Of a stretch of DNA of 64,000 bases, positions 1 to 9,483 are shown piece by piece; position 1 is the first letter of the stretch; each line of letters begins with the position of its first letter. This stretch comes from an uncultured Roseburia sp. GTDB lineage: Bacteria; Bacillota; Clostridia; Lachnospirales; Lachnospiraceae. The notes beneath the pieces are model-generated. The model was not told the DNA's origin. It did not search any database and saw only the letters and a program-made list of their open reading frames with translations. The translations under genes and the position numbers were made by a program. The stretch lies in assembly GCA_934309475.1 (NCBI GenBank), contig CAKRDK010000004.1, positions 1 to 64,000 on the forward strand. Direction: 5' to 3'.

Positions 1-414
1 TTTGAGTTCGGGTGTCAAAAGATGACCTTGACCCTCGCTAATTGATAAATTACAAAACGTCAAGTTTATTTTATGCCAATGTACAAACATTAGAAAATCT
101 AAGTATGCTTGAGAAAGTAACCTTAAGAGTGACGTGACCGGCATTCAACGAGCCTTCCAACATCCCCATCTTTCCAACAAAAAAGCCACCCTTTTTTGTA
201 CGCAAAAAAGAGTGGCCGCTAGTATGCTCCATCGTAATATGCCAATCTCTTTCCTCTCAAATCCTTTGATTTTTAACGTCAGTGACATCCGTATTCAATT
301 TTCCTATAGCTTTGTAACAAGAATCATTCTCATTACGCAGACAACTTATCCTAACACGGATTTTCGAGATTGACAATATTTTAACAAGTATTTTTTCAAG
401 TACAATCACAACTG
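1..414. other. gene-free stretch downstream of hemW
   Basis: No convincing gene is seen in these 414 bases. The short open frame on the plus strand has no ribosome binding site and no family resemblance. The stretch holds a repeat-like motif at its very start (TTTGAGTT then CGGGTGTCAAAAG) and one minus-strand terminator at 179-216. The remainder is AT-rich with nothing further recognised. Confidence 0.6.
179..216 (-). terminator. intrinsic terminator of the lepA-hemW operon
   Basis: A 13-base stem with a single mismatch (arms GCCACCCTTTTTT and AAAAAAGAGTGGC) closes a 6-base loop. Read on the minus strand it is followed by six U. It lies about 200 bases past the hemW stop and is the first terminator met by that transcript. 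Confidence 0.7.
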
Positions 415-1644
415 CTATTCTGCAAGCATAAATTGTGACACAACATAATTATTTAAATCCATTCCTTTTTCTGTCAGATAAATTCTTCCGCCCTTTTTCA
501 CAATCAGGTCATCCTGCTGCAACTGGGTTAAGACATTTCCGTATACCGACTCTATCGATACCCCAAATGCCTGCTCAAATTCATCCCTTGAGATTCCGTC
601 AAGCATCCGAAAGCCCAAAAACATAAATTCTTCCATCTGTCCGAAACGCTCCACAATATCTGCGCCTGCATGAAGGCTGATACCCTGTACCATCTCCTCA
701 CGTCCGTGCGATAATGTGCAGGTAAAATTCTGAATCCGGATGTCTTTTGACTTCTCGATATATTCATACAAGTCTCTGGTGTTGCTGTATCTTATGTTGT
801 CAAGCAGCGACGCCGCACCTAATCCCATGCCAAGATACTCTGCGCGCTTCCAGTAGCCAATGTTATGACGGCACTCATATCCGGATCTGGCATAATTCGA
901 AATCTCATAGCGGTGATAGCCCGCCTTTGCCAGAACAATCTCGGTGAGTTTTCCAATCTGATACTCTTCCTCTTCCGTCGGCAAAAACTCCGTCTGCATG
1001 CCCGCCTGCTGTTTAACGGCATCGAATTTGTAGATGTCATAAAACGGCGTACCCTTCTCAATAATGAGTGAGTATGCCGAAATGTGTTCCGGTTTTAAAC
1101 GAATCACCTGCTGCAGGGTATTCGCAAACGTTTTCGGTGTCTGTCCCGGCAGGGAACTCATCAAATCCACATTGATGTTGGAAAATCCGGTCTCACGCGC
1201 TAACTCATAAGTCTTTAAAAACTGCTCAAACGAATGAACACGTCCGAGCAGTTTTAATTCTTCTTCATTTGCTGACTGCAATCCGATACTCAATCGGTTG
1301 ATTCCGGCTTTCTTGTACGCGATAAATTTTCGCTCTGTCACAGTTCCCGGATTACATTCAATCGTAATCTCTGCATCCTCACGAATCGCAAACTGCTCGT
1401 GAAGCTTTTCTAAAATCTGTACCATCGCCTCTTCCCGAAGCCAGGATGGTGTTCCGCCGCCAATATAAATGGTCGTAACCTCATATTCCGACGCCCGCTG
1501 TCCCCAGAATGAAATTTCGCGAAGCAGTGCTTCCACATATTCGCTCTGCGTCTGCTCATCTGCCGGTGCTGACAGGAAATCACAATATTTACATTTTTTC
1601 ATGCAAAAAGGAATGTGTAAATACAATTCCAGTTCTTTTCTCAT
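415..1644 (-). CDS. hemW: HemW, radical SAM heme chaperone (oxygen-independent coproporphyrinogen oxidase-like)
   Basis: The 409-residue protein begins with a radical SAM cluster motif, HIPFCMKKCKYCDF, in which three cysteines in CxxxCxxC spacing bind the [4Fe-4S] cluster. An IYIGGGTPS segment follows, the second SAM-binding motif typical of the HemN/HemW group. HemW proteins deliver heme to respiratory or other target proteins and lack coproporphyrinogen oxidase activity; the short N-terminus, without the extra cysteine of true HemN, favours HemW. I place the start at 1644, not at the upstream ATG at 1659. A GAGGA ribosome binding site inside the end of lepA sits eight bases before the 1644 ATG, while the 1659 ATG has none. 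The gene follows lepA by four bases and is surely co-transcribed with it; lepA-hemW is a common arrangement in Firmicutes. Confidence 0.92.
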   Translation of the reverse strand: MRKELELYLHIPFCMKKCKYCDFLSAPADEQTQSEYVEALLREISFWGQRASEYEVTTIYIGGGTPSWLREEAMVQILEKLHEQFAIREDAEITIECNPGTVTERKFIAYKKAGINRLSIGLQSANEEELKLLGRVHSFEQFLKTYELARETGFSNINVDLMSSLPGQTPKTFANTLQQVIRLKPEHISAYSLIIEKGTPFYDIYKFDAVKQQAGMQTEFLPTEEEEYQIGKLTEIVLAKAGYHRYEISNYARSGYECRHNIGYWKRAEYLGMGLGAASLLDNIRYSNTRDLYEYIEKSKDIRIQNFTCTLSHGREEMVQGISLHAGADIVERFGQMEEFMFLGFRMLDGISRDEFEQAFGVSIESVYGNVLTQLQQDDLIVKKGGRIYLTEKGMDLNNYVVSQFMLAE

Positions 1645-1648
1645 TCCA

Positions 1649-3460
1649 TTAGTCCTCATCTAATTTCAGGACACTCATAAATGCTTCCTGTGGAATCTCT
1701 ACGCTGCCGACCTGGCGCATACGTTTCTTTCCTTCTTTCTGCTTCTCAAGCAGTTTCTTCTTTCGGGAAATATCTCCACCGTAACATTTTGCAAGTACAT
1801 CCTTGCGCATCGCCTTCACGGTCTCCCTTGCAATTACCTTGCCGCCGACTGTTGCCTGAATCGGGATTTCAAATAAGTGTCTCGGAATCTCTTCCTTTAA
1901 CTTCTCGCACATTTTTCTTCCGCGCTCGTAAGCATTTCCGGCAAACACGATAAAGGACAATGCATCTACCTGTTCTTTGTTGATTAAAATATCAAGTTTG
2001 ACAAGTTCGGAACGCTCGTACCCTTTCAGTTCATAGTCAAAGGAAGCATATCCTCTTGAGCGTGATTTCAATGCATCAAAGAAATCATAGATAATCTCAT
2101 TCAGTGGTAAATCATATTTAATCAGGGCACGTGTCTCTTCGATATATTCCATGCTGATGTAGACACCACGGCGCTCCTGACAGAGTGTCATGATAGCTCC
2201 GACGTAATCACTTGTCACCATAATCTCAGCCGAGACAATCGGCTCTTCCATGTATTCAATCTCGGATGGGTCCGGTAAATTGGACGGATTCGTCAGTTCA
2301 ATCACTTCCCCATTGGTCTTATACACCTTATATACAACGCCCGGAGCCGTTGTAACGAGGTCTAAGTTAAATTCACGTTCTAAACGTTCCTGAATAATCT
2401 CTAAGTGCAGCAGTCCAAGAAAACCACAGCGGAATCCAAATCCCAATGCAAGTGAGGTCTCCGGCTCAAATTGTAAAGACGCATCGTTAATCTGTAATTT
2501 CTCCAATGCATCCCTCAAATCCGGATATTTTGCGCTGTCCGCAGGGTACAATCCGCAGTACACCATCGGATTGACTTTCTTATATCCAGGCAATGCTTCC
2601 GCACACGGACGATCCGCCTCTGTCACGGTATCACCCACGCGGGTATCTCTGACATTCTTAATGCCGGCACAGATGTAACCTACCATTCCGGCGGATAACT
2701 CGTCACACGGAATAAACTGTCCCGCACCAAAATATCCAACTTCCACAACCTCATCCATTGCCCCGGTTGCCATCATTTTTACCTTTGTTCCTGCTTTTAC
2801 GGTTCCCTCTTTGATACGGCAGAAAATGATAACGCCTTTGTAGGAATCATAAATAGCATCGAAAATCAATGCCTTAAGCGGTGCCGCAGGGTCTCCGGTC
2901 GGTGCCGGAATCTTCTTTACAATCTGCTCTAACACATCGTCCACATTGAGACCTGTCTTTGCAGAAATGCGCGGTGCATCCTGTGCCTCAATTCCAATGA
3001 CATCTTCAATTTCCTGAATGACTTCATCCGGCTGTGCACTTGGCAAATCAATCTTATTGATGACCGGCATGACATCTAAGTCATGGTCTAATGCAAGATA
3101 TACATTTCCTAATGTCTGGGCCTCCACGCCCTGTGCGGCATCCACGACAAGAATCGCTCCGTCGCACGCCGCAAGACTTCTTGATACCTCGTAGTTGAAA
3201 TCCACATGTCCCGGTGTATCAATTAAGTTAAAAATATATTCCTCTCCATCTTTTGCTTTATAAATAATACGCACAGCCTGGGATTTGATGGTAATTCCAC
3301 GCTCACGCTCTAAGTCCATGTTATCTAATACCTGCGCCTGCATCTCTCTGCTCGTCAAGGTACCTGTCTTTTCTATAATACGATCGGCAAGTGTAGATTT
3401 GCCGTGATCGATATGGGCTATAATACAAAAATTACGAATTTTACTCTGATCGATTGACAC
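1649..3460 (-). CDS. lepA: Elongation factor 4 (LepA), ribosome back-translocating GTPase
   Basis: The product has 603 residues, the usual LepA length. N-terminal GTPase motifs are visible: AHIDHGKST (P-loop), RGITI (switch), DTPGHVDF and NKIDLP. EF-G-like domains II, III and V follow, then the LepA-specific C-terminal domain ending in a basic run ([19 protein letters not shown]). Domain IV of EF-G is absent, as expected for LepA. The protein acts on stalled or mis-translocated ribosomes in the cytoplasm. The start codon is GTG, supported by AGGAGG nine bases upstream (3470-3475). The gene heads the lepA-hemW operon behind a strong promoter. Confidence 0.97.
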   Translation of the reverse strand: MSIDQSKIRNFCIIAHIDHGKSTLADRIIEKTGTLTSREMQAQVLDNMDLERERGITIKSQAVRIIYKAKDGEEYIFNLIDTPGHVDFNYEVSRSLAACDGAILVVDAAQGVEAQTLGNVYLALDHDLDVMPVINKIDLPSAQPDEVIQEIEDVIGIEAQDAPRISAKTGLNVDDVLEQIVKKIPAPTGDPAAPLKALIFDAIYDSYKGVIIFCRIKEGTVKAGTKVKMMATGAMDEVVEVGYFGAGQFIPCDELSAGMVGYICAGIKNVRDTRVGDTVTEADRPCAEALPGYKKVNPMVYCGLYPADSAKYPDLRDALEKLQINDASLQFEPETSLALGFGFRCGFLGLLHLEIIQERLEREFNLDLVTTAPGVVYKVYKTNGEVIELTNPSNLPDPSEIEYMEEPIVSAEIMVTSDYVGAIMTLCQERRGVYISMEYIEETRALIKYDLPLNEIIYDFFDALKSRSRGYASFDYELKGYERSELVKLDILINKEQVDALSFIVFAGNAYERGRKMCEKLKEEIPRHLFEIPIQATVGGKVIARETVKAMRKDVLAKCYGGDISRKKKLLEKQKEGKKRMRQVGSVEIPQEAFMSVLKLDED

Positions 3461-3488
3461 GTTATTAGTCCTCCTATTTTCTCGCCTT

Positions 3489-3518
3489 ATTATACTTGAT
3501 ACCCTTCAAATGCGTCAA
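3489..3518 (-). promoter_or_regulatory. sigma-A-type promoter of lepA-hemW
   Basis: On the minus strand a TTGACG -35 (3513-3518) and a perfect TATAAT -10 (3489-3494) are separated by 18 bases. The -10 box ends 29 bases before the lepA GTG. Confidence 0.75.
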
Positions 3519-3531
3519 GGATTTTGCACGG

Positions 3532-3557
3532 AAAAAAGCTGCCACACCGTGACAGCT
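3532..3557 (-). terminator. intrinsic terminator of the surface-protein gene
   Basis: The stem AGCTGTCAC / GTGGCAGCT (one mismatch) has a short loop and is followed on the minus strand by six U. It lies 27 bases past the stop of the gene at 3585-5411 and just upstream of the lepA promoter, so it insulates the two units. Confidence 0.8.
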
Positions 3558-3584
3558 CTTTTCTTTTAACTATGTTTGTCTTAT

Positions 3585-5411
3585 TTAGTTATTGCCTTTT
3601 TTCTTTTTTACTACAACGACTACGACAACTGCTGCTACAACGACTACTGCTACAACAATTCCTACGATTGCTCCTGTAGAAAGTCCACCCTCAGAAACAG
3701 TCTCTGTAGTCGTCTCTGTATCAGGTGCTTCTGTATCTGCTGCTTCCACATAACCGTTTGCTACCAAGTATGCATCTAAGTCTGTGTCTGCATCACTGTT
3801 TAAACCTGTTCCGGATAAAGAGAATACCACTTTAATTTCACTGCTTGGATCAAGGTCATCTAATGATACAACCGGATTTTCTTTTGTTCCGGCTCCATCA
3901 TATGCGTTGAATAAATCGATACGGAATGTACCTTTTTCTTCAATATCACCGGTTACAATATTTTTGCTCTTTGCATTAATCTGTTTTCCATCCACGAAAA
4001 CGGCAACTTTGGTCTGAATATCAGATACAATCATTTTCTCGTCATCATTTTCTGTTAAAACGCCGGAATCCTCTAATACTTTTGCGAAATCTACGATATC
4101 TACCAGGAATACACAGGCATCCTCAGATGCTGCTGCCTGACCGGTTGCTCCGCACTGCTCTGCTGTTAAACTTACTTCATAAACACCATCACCTAATACG
4201 GTACACTCTGTTCCAACACCCTGATTGTAGTTTTCCCATGCGCCGGAGCCATCTGCGAACATTAAGAATGCTGTAAATCCATCAGAAGCATCGGTTGTCT
4301 CTTCATCGCTTCCGCCAAATGCAACACCTGCTCCTAATGTGAATGTTACCTCGATTGTCTCGATGTCTGTGTAAGATGCTCCGTCAACCGGTGTTGCTGT
4401 TGCATCGCCAACTTCACCGTCAGCGGTACGTCCTTCTGTCACAGCATCTACCCATGCATTGTAAAGGTTTGTTCTGGTTGCAATTCCGTCATCAGAGTTT
4501 GTATAAGTTGCACCAAGGTCAACTTCCTCTCCGTTAATCTTGACAGAATCAATGGTCATAAAGCAGTTCGGGAAGTATTCCTCTCCGCCTGCAATCTCAA
4601 CATCAAGGAATCCGATGTCGGATAACACGCCTGTCTCTGTTCCTGTAAAATCAATGGAAGTTGTAAACTGTCCTTCACTTGCATTGATGGCAGCTTCCTC
4701 TACTTTGATTCCATCTGTGTTAGAATCTCCACCGTTAAAATACTGTGTTGTCCAGTCATTATTTGCAACAGAAATATAAGCGATAGTTCCCTCTTCCGGT
4801 AACTCTTTTGCCTCTGTTGTGCCAGATGCTGCTGCTCCGAATGCAACGCCATCTCCTAATGTAAAGGTTACTTCGATTGTCTCGATATCTGTAATAGATG
4901 CGCCGTCGATTGGTGTTGCTGTTGCATCACCGAGTTCACCGTCTGCAGTACGTCCTTCGTCCACTGAAGAAACCCATGAATTGTAAAGATTTGTTCTGGT
5001 TGCAACGCCATCATCGGAATTCGTGTAAGTTGCCCCGACTTCCACTTCTTCTCCGTTAATCTTAACAGAATCAATGGTCATATAACTATCCGGATATGCT
5101 TTCTCACCGTTGGCAATTTCAACATCAAGGAATGCCATATCTGCTGCTTTTCCTGCTTCTGTTCCGGAAAAATCAAGACCTACTGTATACTGTCCGTAAC
5201 CGGTAACATCTGCAGTTGTGGCTTCTACTACCCAATCACCACCATCATTCCAATACTGTGCATCACCCCATGCATTATCTGCAAATGTCAGATAAGCGAT
5301 TGTGTCACCTGCTGCTTTTACAGTTGTGGTTCCAACCGTCGGCACAACTGCTGTTGCTGCGAGTGCACCTGCAAATGCAAGCGAAAGAACTTTTTTCAAA
5401 TTCTTTTTCAT
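3585..5411 (-). CDS. Secreted, C-terminally membrane-anchored protein with three carbohydrate-binding-like repeats
   Basis: The 608-residue protein starts with a signal peptide (MKKNLKKVLSLAFAGALAAT..., cleavage near AKAAG-type TVKAAGD, about residue 34). Two repeats of about 165 residues follow (roughly 38-200 and 208-372) and share MTIDSVKINGEEV, ATYTNSDDG, ATRTNLYN and GRTADGE blocks. A third, more divergent copy (roughly 380-555) starts FLMFADGSGAWENY. Each copy opens with an aromatic patch (NAWGDAQYWND, NDWTTQYFNGG, GAWENYNQG), as sugar-binding beta-sandwiches often do. A threonine/glutamate linker, a valine-rich membrane segment and a KKKKGNN tail end the protein. No LPxTG motif is seen, so anchoring is probably through the membrane segment. 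AGGAGG precedes the ATG. It lies next to a GH29/GH42 glycan locus, which makes polysaccharide capture plausible, but no named family was recognised. Confidence 0.75.
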   Translation of the reverse strand: MKKNLKKVLSLAFAGALAATAVVPTVGTTTVKAAGDTIAYLTFADNAWGDAQYWNDGGDWVVEATTADVTGYGQYTVGLDFSGTEAGKAADMAFLDVEIANGEKAYPDSYMTIDSVKINGEEVEVGATYTNSDDGVATRTNLYNSWVSSVDEGRTADGELGDATATPIDGASITDIETIEVTFTLGDGVAFGAAASGTTEAKELPEEGTIAYISVANNDWTTQYFNGGDSNTDGIKVEEAAINASEGQFTTSIDFTGTETGVLSDIGFLDVEIAGGEEYFPNCFMTIDSVKINGEEVDLGATYTNSDDGIATRTNLYNAWVDAVTEGRTADGEVGDATATPVDGASYTDIETIEVTFTLGAGVAFGGSDEETTDASDGFTAFLMFADGSGAWENYNQGVGTECTVLGDGVYEVSLTAEQCGATGQAAASEDACVFLVDIVDFAKVLEDSGVLTENDDEKMIVSDIQTKVAVFVDGKQINAKSKNIVTGDIEEKGTFRIDLFNAYDGAGTKENPVVSLDDLDPSSEIKVVFSLSGTGLNSDADTDLDAYLVANGYVEAADTEAPDTETTTETVSEGGLSTGAIVGIVVAVVVVAAVVVVVVVKKKKGNN

Positions 5412-5571
5412 ACTTTTCTTCCTCCTAATTTTTTACGCCCCTTGCGTTTATTCTTTGTGTACTTCCTTGGTACATACAAAGTTTATAAAAAATCGGGAAA
5501 GAAAAACACCTATACATTTTGACATCTTTACTTTACAAATTGCACATCTTACTGTGTATTTTCCACAACCG

Positions 5572-7380
5572 TTATGTTTCCCGTACAATCGGGAGTTTTA
5601 AAATCATTTTCGTTCCCTTTCCAGGCTCTGTCTCAAAGGCAACGCCGTATTTTTCCCCGTATTTTAAGCGGATGCGCTGATTGGCATTGCAGACTCCGAT
5701 GTGGGTGCGGTCTAAATTTTCAAAATCATTCATCTGCTGCATCAGTTCCTGCTGTTTCTCTTTTGTCATTCCCTTTCCGTTATCTTCAATCGAAATCCAG
5801 AGTTCCTCTTTTACCTCGACGCGGATGATAATTTTCCCGTCTGCCTCTTTCTCCTCTAATCCATGTGCAAATGCATTCTCCACAAACGGCTGAATCAAAA
5901 GCGGCATAATCATAAGCCCATCTGTCTCTGCCTCATCCACAACGATTTCAGACGTGATACGGTCATGAAAACGATAGTCCTGAATCTTTAAGTAATACAT
6001 TACTAATTGTAGTTCAGTTTTCAGAGTCTGCGGTGCTTCACCGACCTGAATATTTCTCCGCATAATTTTTGCTAACATTTTAGCAAGCTCCGCAATCTCT
6101 CCCTGTCCGTTAATCTTTGCCTTCATCCGGATGGTCTCTAAGGTATTATAAAGAAAATGCGGGTTAATCTGGCTTGCAAGCATCTTAAATTCCACTTCTT
6201 TTTGTCTTGCATTCAGGCTTTCCTTCTGCAATTTTTCTTCCATGACCTCATTCATCAATTTTGTAATATCATTCATCATCAGGTGTAAATCTGCATAAAG
6301 CTCGGTAATCTCATCATTCCCACCGATTTCTTCTAAAATGGCAAAATTTCCGGTTGCCGCCTTGTGCATCTCGTTTTTGAAAGTCGTAATCCGCGCTGTG
6401 TAATGATGGGTGAACCAGAGAATAATGACAACCGCAAACAAAAAGCAGAACAAAAACGGAACCATACTGCGTGCCGCTGCATTTCTCGCCTCTTTCACAA
6501 TCTCATCATACGGACAGATGCTGACTAAGAAATAATCTTCGTCCGAATAATCTTCCGAGATACGCACCACTGACAACAGACAGGTCTGTCCCTGATATGT
6601 CACCTCGCGGTTCTCCGTTGCAAACGAGCTGTCCTCTTCTATCTCTGCTTCGCACTCTGTCAGGAAAGGTAAAATCTCATTCTCGTCCGTGTCAAAATTG
6701 GCATGCACAATTGAACTGTCTTTGTATGTCAATAACGTCTCGTTCTCACGGTCTTCCACCGGTTCCTGCGTTCTGTCATTTTGCATGACAATAGAAAGCA
6801 CACCGATTTGTTCCATCTCTTTTGTATACAACACCCTTGTCAGACGGAGTTCACATTTCTTCGTCGATGTATTGTAGGTGTAAGACCAGTAAGGATTTCC
6901 CTCTTTCTGCAGCGTCTTCTGATACCAGTCCTCACGCCGGATACTGTCTGTGATACGGACAAAATATTCATTATCCGTGATGGTCTGGTTCTCAAGATAA
7001 ACATGAATACTGCTGATATCCTGATGATAATATTTCAGGTAATCCGATATCGCCTGATAATTGCGGTATTCTTCTATGATATCTGCATAATCTTCATACT
7101 TGGTAAATGCAATCCGTTCTATCGTCTCATCAAAATAAAGCCGCTTCGACAGTTCATTTACAACACTCATACTCTGCCGGATGGAATCTCCAATCAATCC
7201 GAGTTCTGCAATTTCTGCCTCTTTCTGCTGCTCAATCAGCACCTCTTTCGTCTGCTGATAGGTGTATAAATGAACACACAAAAGGGGAAGAATGCCCCCT
7301 AAAATGTAAATGATAAACATTCTTCCTCTTAAATTCACATGTTCAAATAATGTCTCAATCCTGTGGATTAATCTTCTCAT
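5572..7380 (-). CDS. YesM/LytS-type sensor histidine kinase with extracellular sensor domain
   Basis: The 602-residue membrane kinase has one N-terminal transmembrane segment (about 22-40), an extracellular domain of roughly 260 residues and a second segment (about 303-323). A HAMP-like stretch follows, then the His_kinase domain of the YesM type with QINPHFLYNTLE carrying the phosphorylated histidine. The C-terminal ATPase domain shows QPFVENAFAHGL (N box) and IEDNGKGM (G1 box). Such kinases normally pair with an AraC-type (YesN) response regulator and control glycan-use genes. No response regulator lies next to it here. It follows the GH42 gene by 26 bases and probably shares its transcript, so its likely role is to sense an extracellular sugar related to the GH29/GH42 substrates. 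That role is inferred from context. Confidence 0.88.
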   Translation of the reverse strand: MRRLIHRIETLFEHVNLRGRMFIIYILGGILPLLCVHLYTYQQTKEVLIEQQKEAEIAELGLIGDSIRQSMSVVNELSKRLYFDETIERIAFTKYEDYADIIEEYRNYQAISDYLKYYHQDISSIHVYLENQTITDNEYFVRITDSIRREDWYQKTLQKEGNPYWSYTYNTSTKKCELRLTRVLYTKEMEQIGVLSIVMQNDRTQEPVEDRENETLLTYKDSSIVHANFDTDENEILPFLTECEAEIEEDSSFATENREVTYQGQTCLLSVVRISEDYSDEDYFLVSICPYDEIVKEARNAAARSMVPFLFCFLFAVVIILWFTHHYTARITTFKNEMHKAATGNFAILEEIGGNDEITELYADLHLMMNDITKLMNEVMEEKLQKESLNARQKEVEFKMLASQINPHFLYNTLETIRMKAKINGQGEIAELAKMLAKIMRRNIQVGEAPQTLKTELQLVMYYLKIQDYRFHDRITSEIVVDEAETDGLMIMPLLIQPFVENAFAHGLEEKEADGKIIIRVEVKEELWISIEDNGKGMTKEKQQELMQQMNDFENLDRTHIGVCNANQRIRLKYGEKYGVAFETEPGKGTKMILKLPIVRET

Positions 7381-7406
7381 AACAAGCCCTTACTGATACG
7401 TCTTTC

Positions 7407-9428
7407 CTAACATGTTTTTCTTATTATTTTAACATCTTTTTTCGCAATTTCCAACCGGCTTCCCGCAGGAATTTTTTCGCCTGTCATGATATCCGTATAA
7501 TCCGCATCTGCCGTGACTTCTAAGGCTTCTTCGCCGTGGTTTAATAAAAATAAAAATTCATCCGTCTCATTTTTCCTGCGCACCGCCTCTAAATTCTTCT
7601 GTGCCGGGAAACACGGTGCAATTCCTGTCTCTTTACAGATGTCGCGCATCAGATCCTCATAAAAAGCTTCCTCCGACTGCACGGCAACATAGTATGCCTT
7701 TCCTTTTCCAAACGAATTTCTCGTAATGACCGGCATGCCTGCATAAAAATCTTCCTCATAGGTGCTCAGCACTTCTGCACCCTCGGAATGAAGCAAATCG
7801 CAGAGCAGCAAGGCTTCTCTCTTTTCTCCGTCATATGTAAAATGGTTTTTATCGCCCTCTTTTAGCGCATCACTTTCCTCCACCCAGATGCCCAAAATGT
7901 CACGCAGTTTTCCCGGATATCCTCCTGTAATCACGAGATCGTGCTCATCGGTATATCCACTGAAATATGTAGTTAAAAACGTGCCGCCCTTTTCGACAAA
8001 GGCACGGATTTTCTCATCATATCCTTCTTTTGTCATATACAAAATCGGAGCAATGACAAATTTATATTTTGACAAATCTTCTTCGACACTGATGATATCT
8101 GTCTGGATATTCTGCTTATGCAGTGCTTCGTAATAGTGAAGTACCTCGTCATAATACTTCAAATGGATGCTAGGACCTGCGGATGCCTCCACTGCCCACC
8201 AGTTATCCCAGTCAAACACAATGGCAACTTGCGCTTTCTCTCTCGTTCCAAGGAACTGCGCTCCCATCTTTTCCAGTTCCGCGCCAATCTGTGCTGCTTC
8301 GCGGAAAACTCTCGTATTCTCGTGTCCACAGTGGTCGATAATTGCCCCGTGATATTTTTCACAGGCTCCGATACTTCTTCGCATCTGGAAAAACATGACA
8401 GAATCCGAGCCATGTGCGAGTGCCTGGTAGCTCCAGAGACGCATCACACCCGGACGTTTCAGGCGGTTGTATGGCTGCCAGTTTGTGACACTCGGCGTCT
8501 GCTCCATTAAAACAAACGGCTTTCCACCCTTTAATCCACGAATCAGGTCATGATTCAATGCCATTTTTGCCGGGGAATCATCATTCGACGGATAGCTGTC
8601 CCAGGATGCAAAATCTAAGTATTTCGCCCATTTCTGATAATCAAGCAGCTTGTAAAATGCCATCAGATTCGTTGTAATCGGGATATCCGGTGTGATTTTT
8701 TTAATCGCTTCATATTCCATTCTGTAGCACTCCATCATGCTGTCCGAATTGAAACGCTTATAATCTAACGTAATCCCCTGAAACATGCTTCTGTCATACT
8801 CAAAATGCTCACTGAGCATATTCGGAGCCACAATCTCATCCCAATCGTAAAACGTATGTCCCCAGAACGCGGTATCCCAGACACGGTTTACCTCGTCGAT
8901 GATCTTATATTTCTTCTTTAGCCAGACACGGAAAGCCTTCTCACAGTTTTCGCAGTAACATTCCCCACCATACTCGTTAGAAACATGCCATGCAATGATA
9001 TTATCATAATCTTTATAGCGCTCTGCCAGTTTCTGTGCGAGTCTTACTGAGTATTTCTGATAAATGAGGCTGTTCGGGCAGGAATTATGGCGTCCGCCGA
9101 ATTTACGTTTCATCCCATTGAATTCCGTCCGTAAAATCTCCGGATATTTGTGTGCCATCCATGCCGGATGTGCACCTGTTGAAGTTGCAAGCACCACCTT
9201 CAATCCGTTTTCTTTGCACATCGACATAATTTTATCTAATTTTTCAAAATGGTAAGTCGTCTCATCACTCTGTAGGGACGCCCAGGAAAACACGTTTAAC
9301 GTAACTGTGTCAATATGGGCAAGTCGAAACATGCGCATATCTTCCGCCCACACATCCTCACTCCACTGCTCCGGATTGTAATCTCCGCCAAATGCTACTT
9401 TTTCATGATTCCATAACTTCTGATACAT
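7407..9428 (-). CDS. GH42 beta-galactosidase
   Basis: The product has 673 residues, typical for glycoside hydrolase family 42. The N-terminal TIM barrel begins VAFGGDYNPEQW, the hallmark opening of GH42. The catalytic acid/base glutamate is in WHVSNEYGG and the nucleophile glutamate in FVLMEQTPS. Cysteines in ECYCENCEKAF match the zinc-binding cluster present in many members. A trimerisation (flavodoxin-like) domain and a small C-terminal beta domain follow. There is no signal peptide, so the enzyme acts on imported oligosaccharides in the cytoplasm. It lies 55 bases after the fucosidase gene and 26 before the sensor kinase gene. The exact galactoside (lacto-N-biose, plant or host glycan) cannot be told from sequence by eye. 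Confidence 0.93.
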   Translation of the reverse strand: MYQKLWNHEKVAFGGDYNPEQWSEDVWAEDMRMFRLAHIDTVTLNVFSWASLQSDETTYHFEKLDKIMSMCKENGLKVVLATSTGAHPAWMAHKYPEILRTEFNGMKRKFGGRHNSCPNSLIYQKYSVRLAQKLAERYKDYDNIIAWHVSNEYGGECYCENCEKAFRVWLKKKYKIIDEVNRVWDTAFWGHTFYDWDEIVAPNMLSEHFEYDRSMFQGITLDYKRFNSDSMMECYRMEYEAIKKITPDIPITTNLMAFYKLLDYQKWAKYLDFASWDSYPSNDDSPAKMALNHDLIRGLKGGKPFVLMEQTPSVTNWQPYNRLKRPGVMRLWSYQALAHGSDSVMFFQMRRSIGACEKYHGAIIDHCGHENTRVFREAAQIGAELEKMGAQFLGTREKAQVAIVFDWDNWWAVEASAGPSIHLKYYDEVLHYYEALHKQNIQTDIISVEEDLSKYKFVIAPILYMTKEGYDEKIRAFVEKGGTFLTTYFSGYTDEHDLVITGGYPGKLRDILGIWVEESDALKEGDKNHFTYDGEKREALLLCDLLHSEGAEVLSTYEEDFYAGMPVITRNSFGKGKAYYVAVQSEEAFYEDLMRDICKETGIAPCFPAQKNLEAVRRKNETDEFLFLLNHGEEALEVTADADYTDIMTGEKIPAGSRLEIAKKDVKIIRKTC

Positions 9429-9483
9429 ATGAACTTCCTTTCAAACTTCACTCTTGCAGATTGACTACAAGTATATTTTAATA

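Noticed and set aside
6781..7269. 162-codon plus-strand open frame opposite the sensor kinase
   Set aside because: Antisense shadow; its hydrophobic look comes from the complementary coding pattern.
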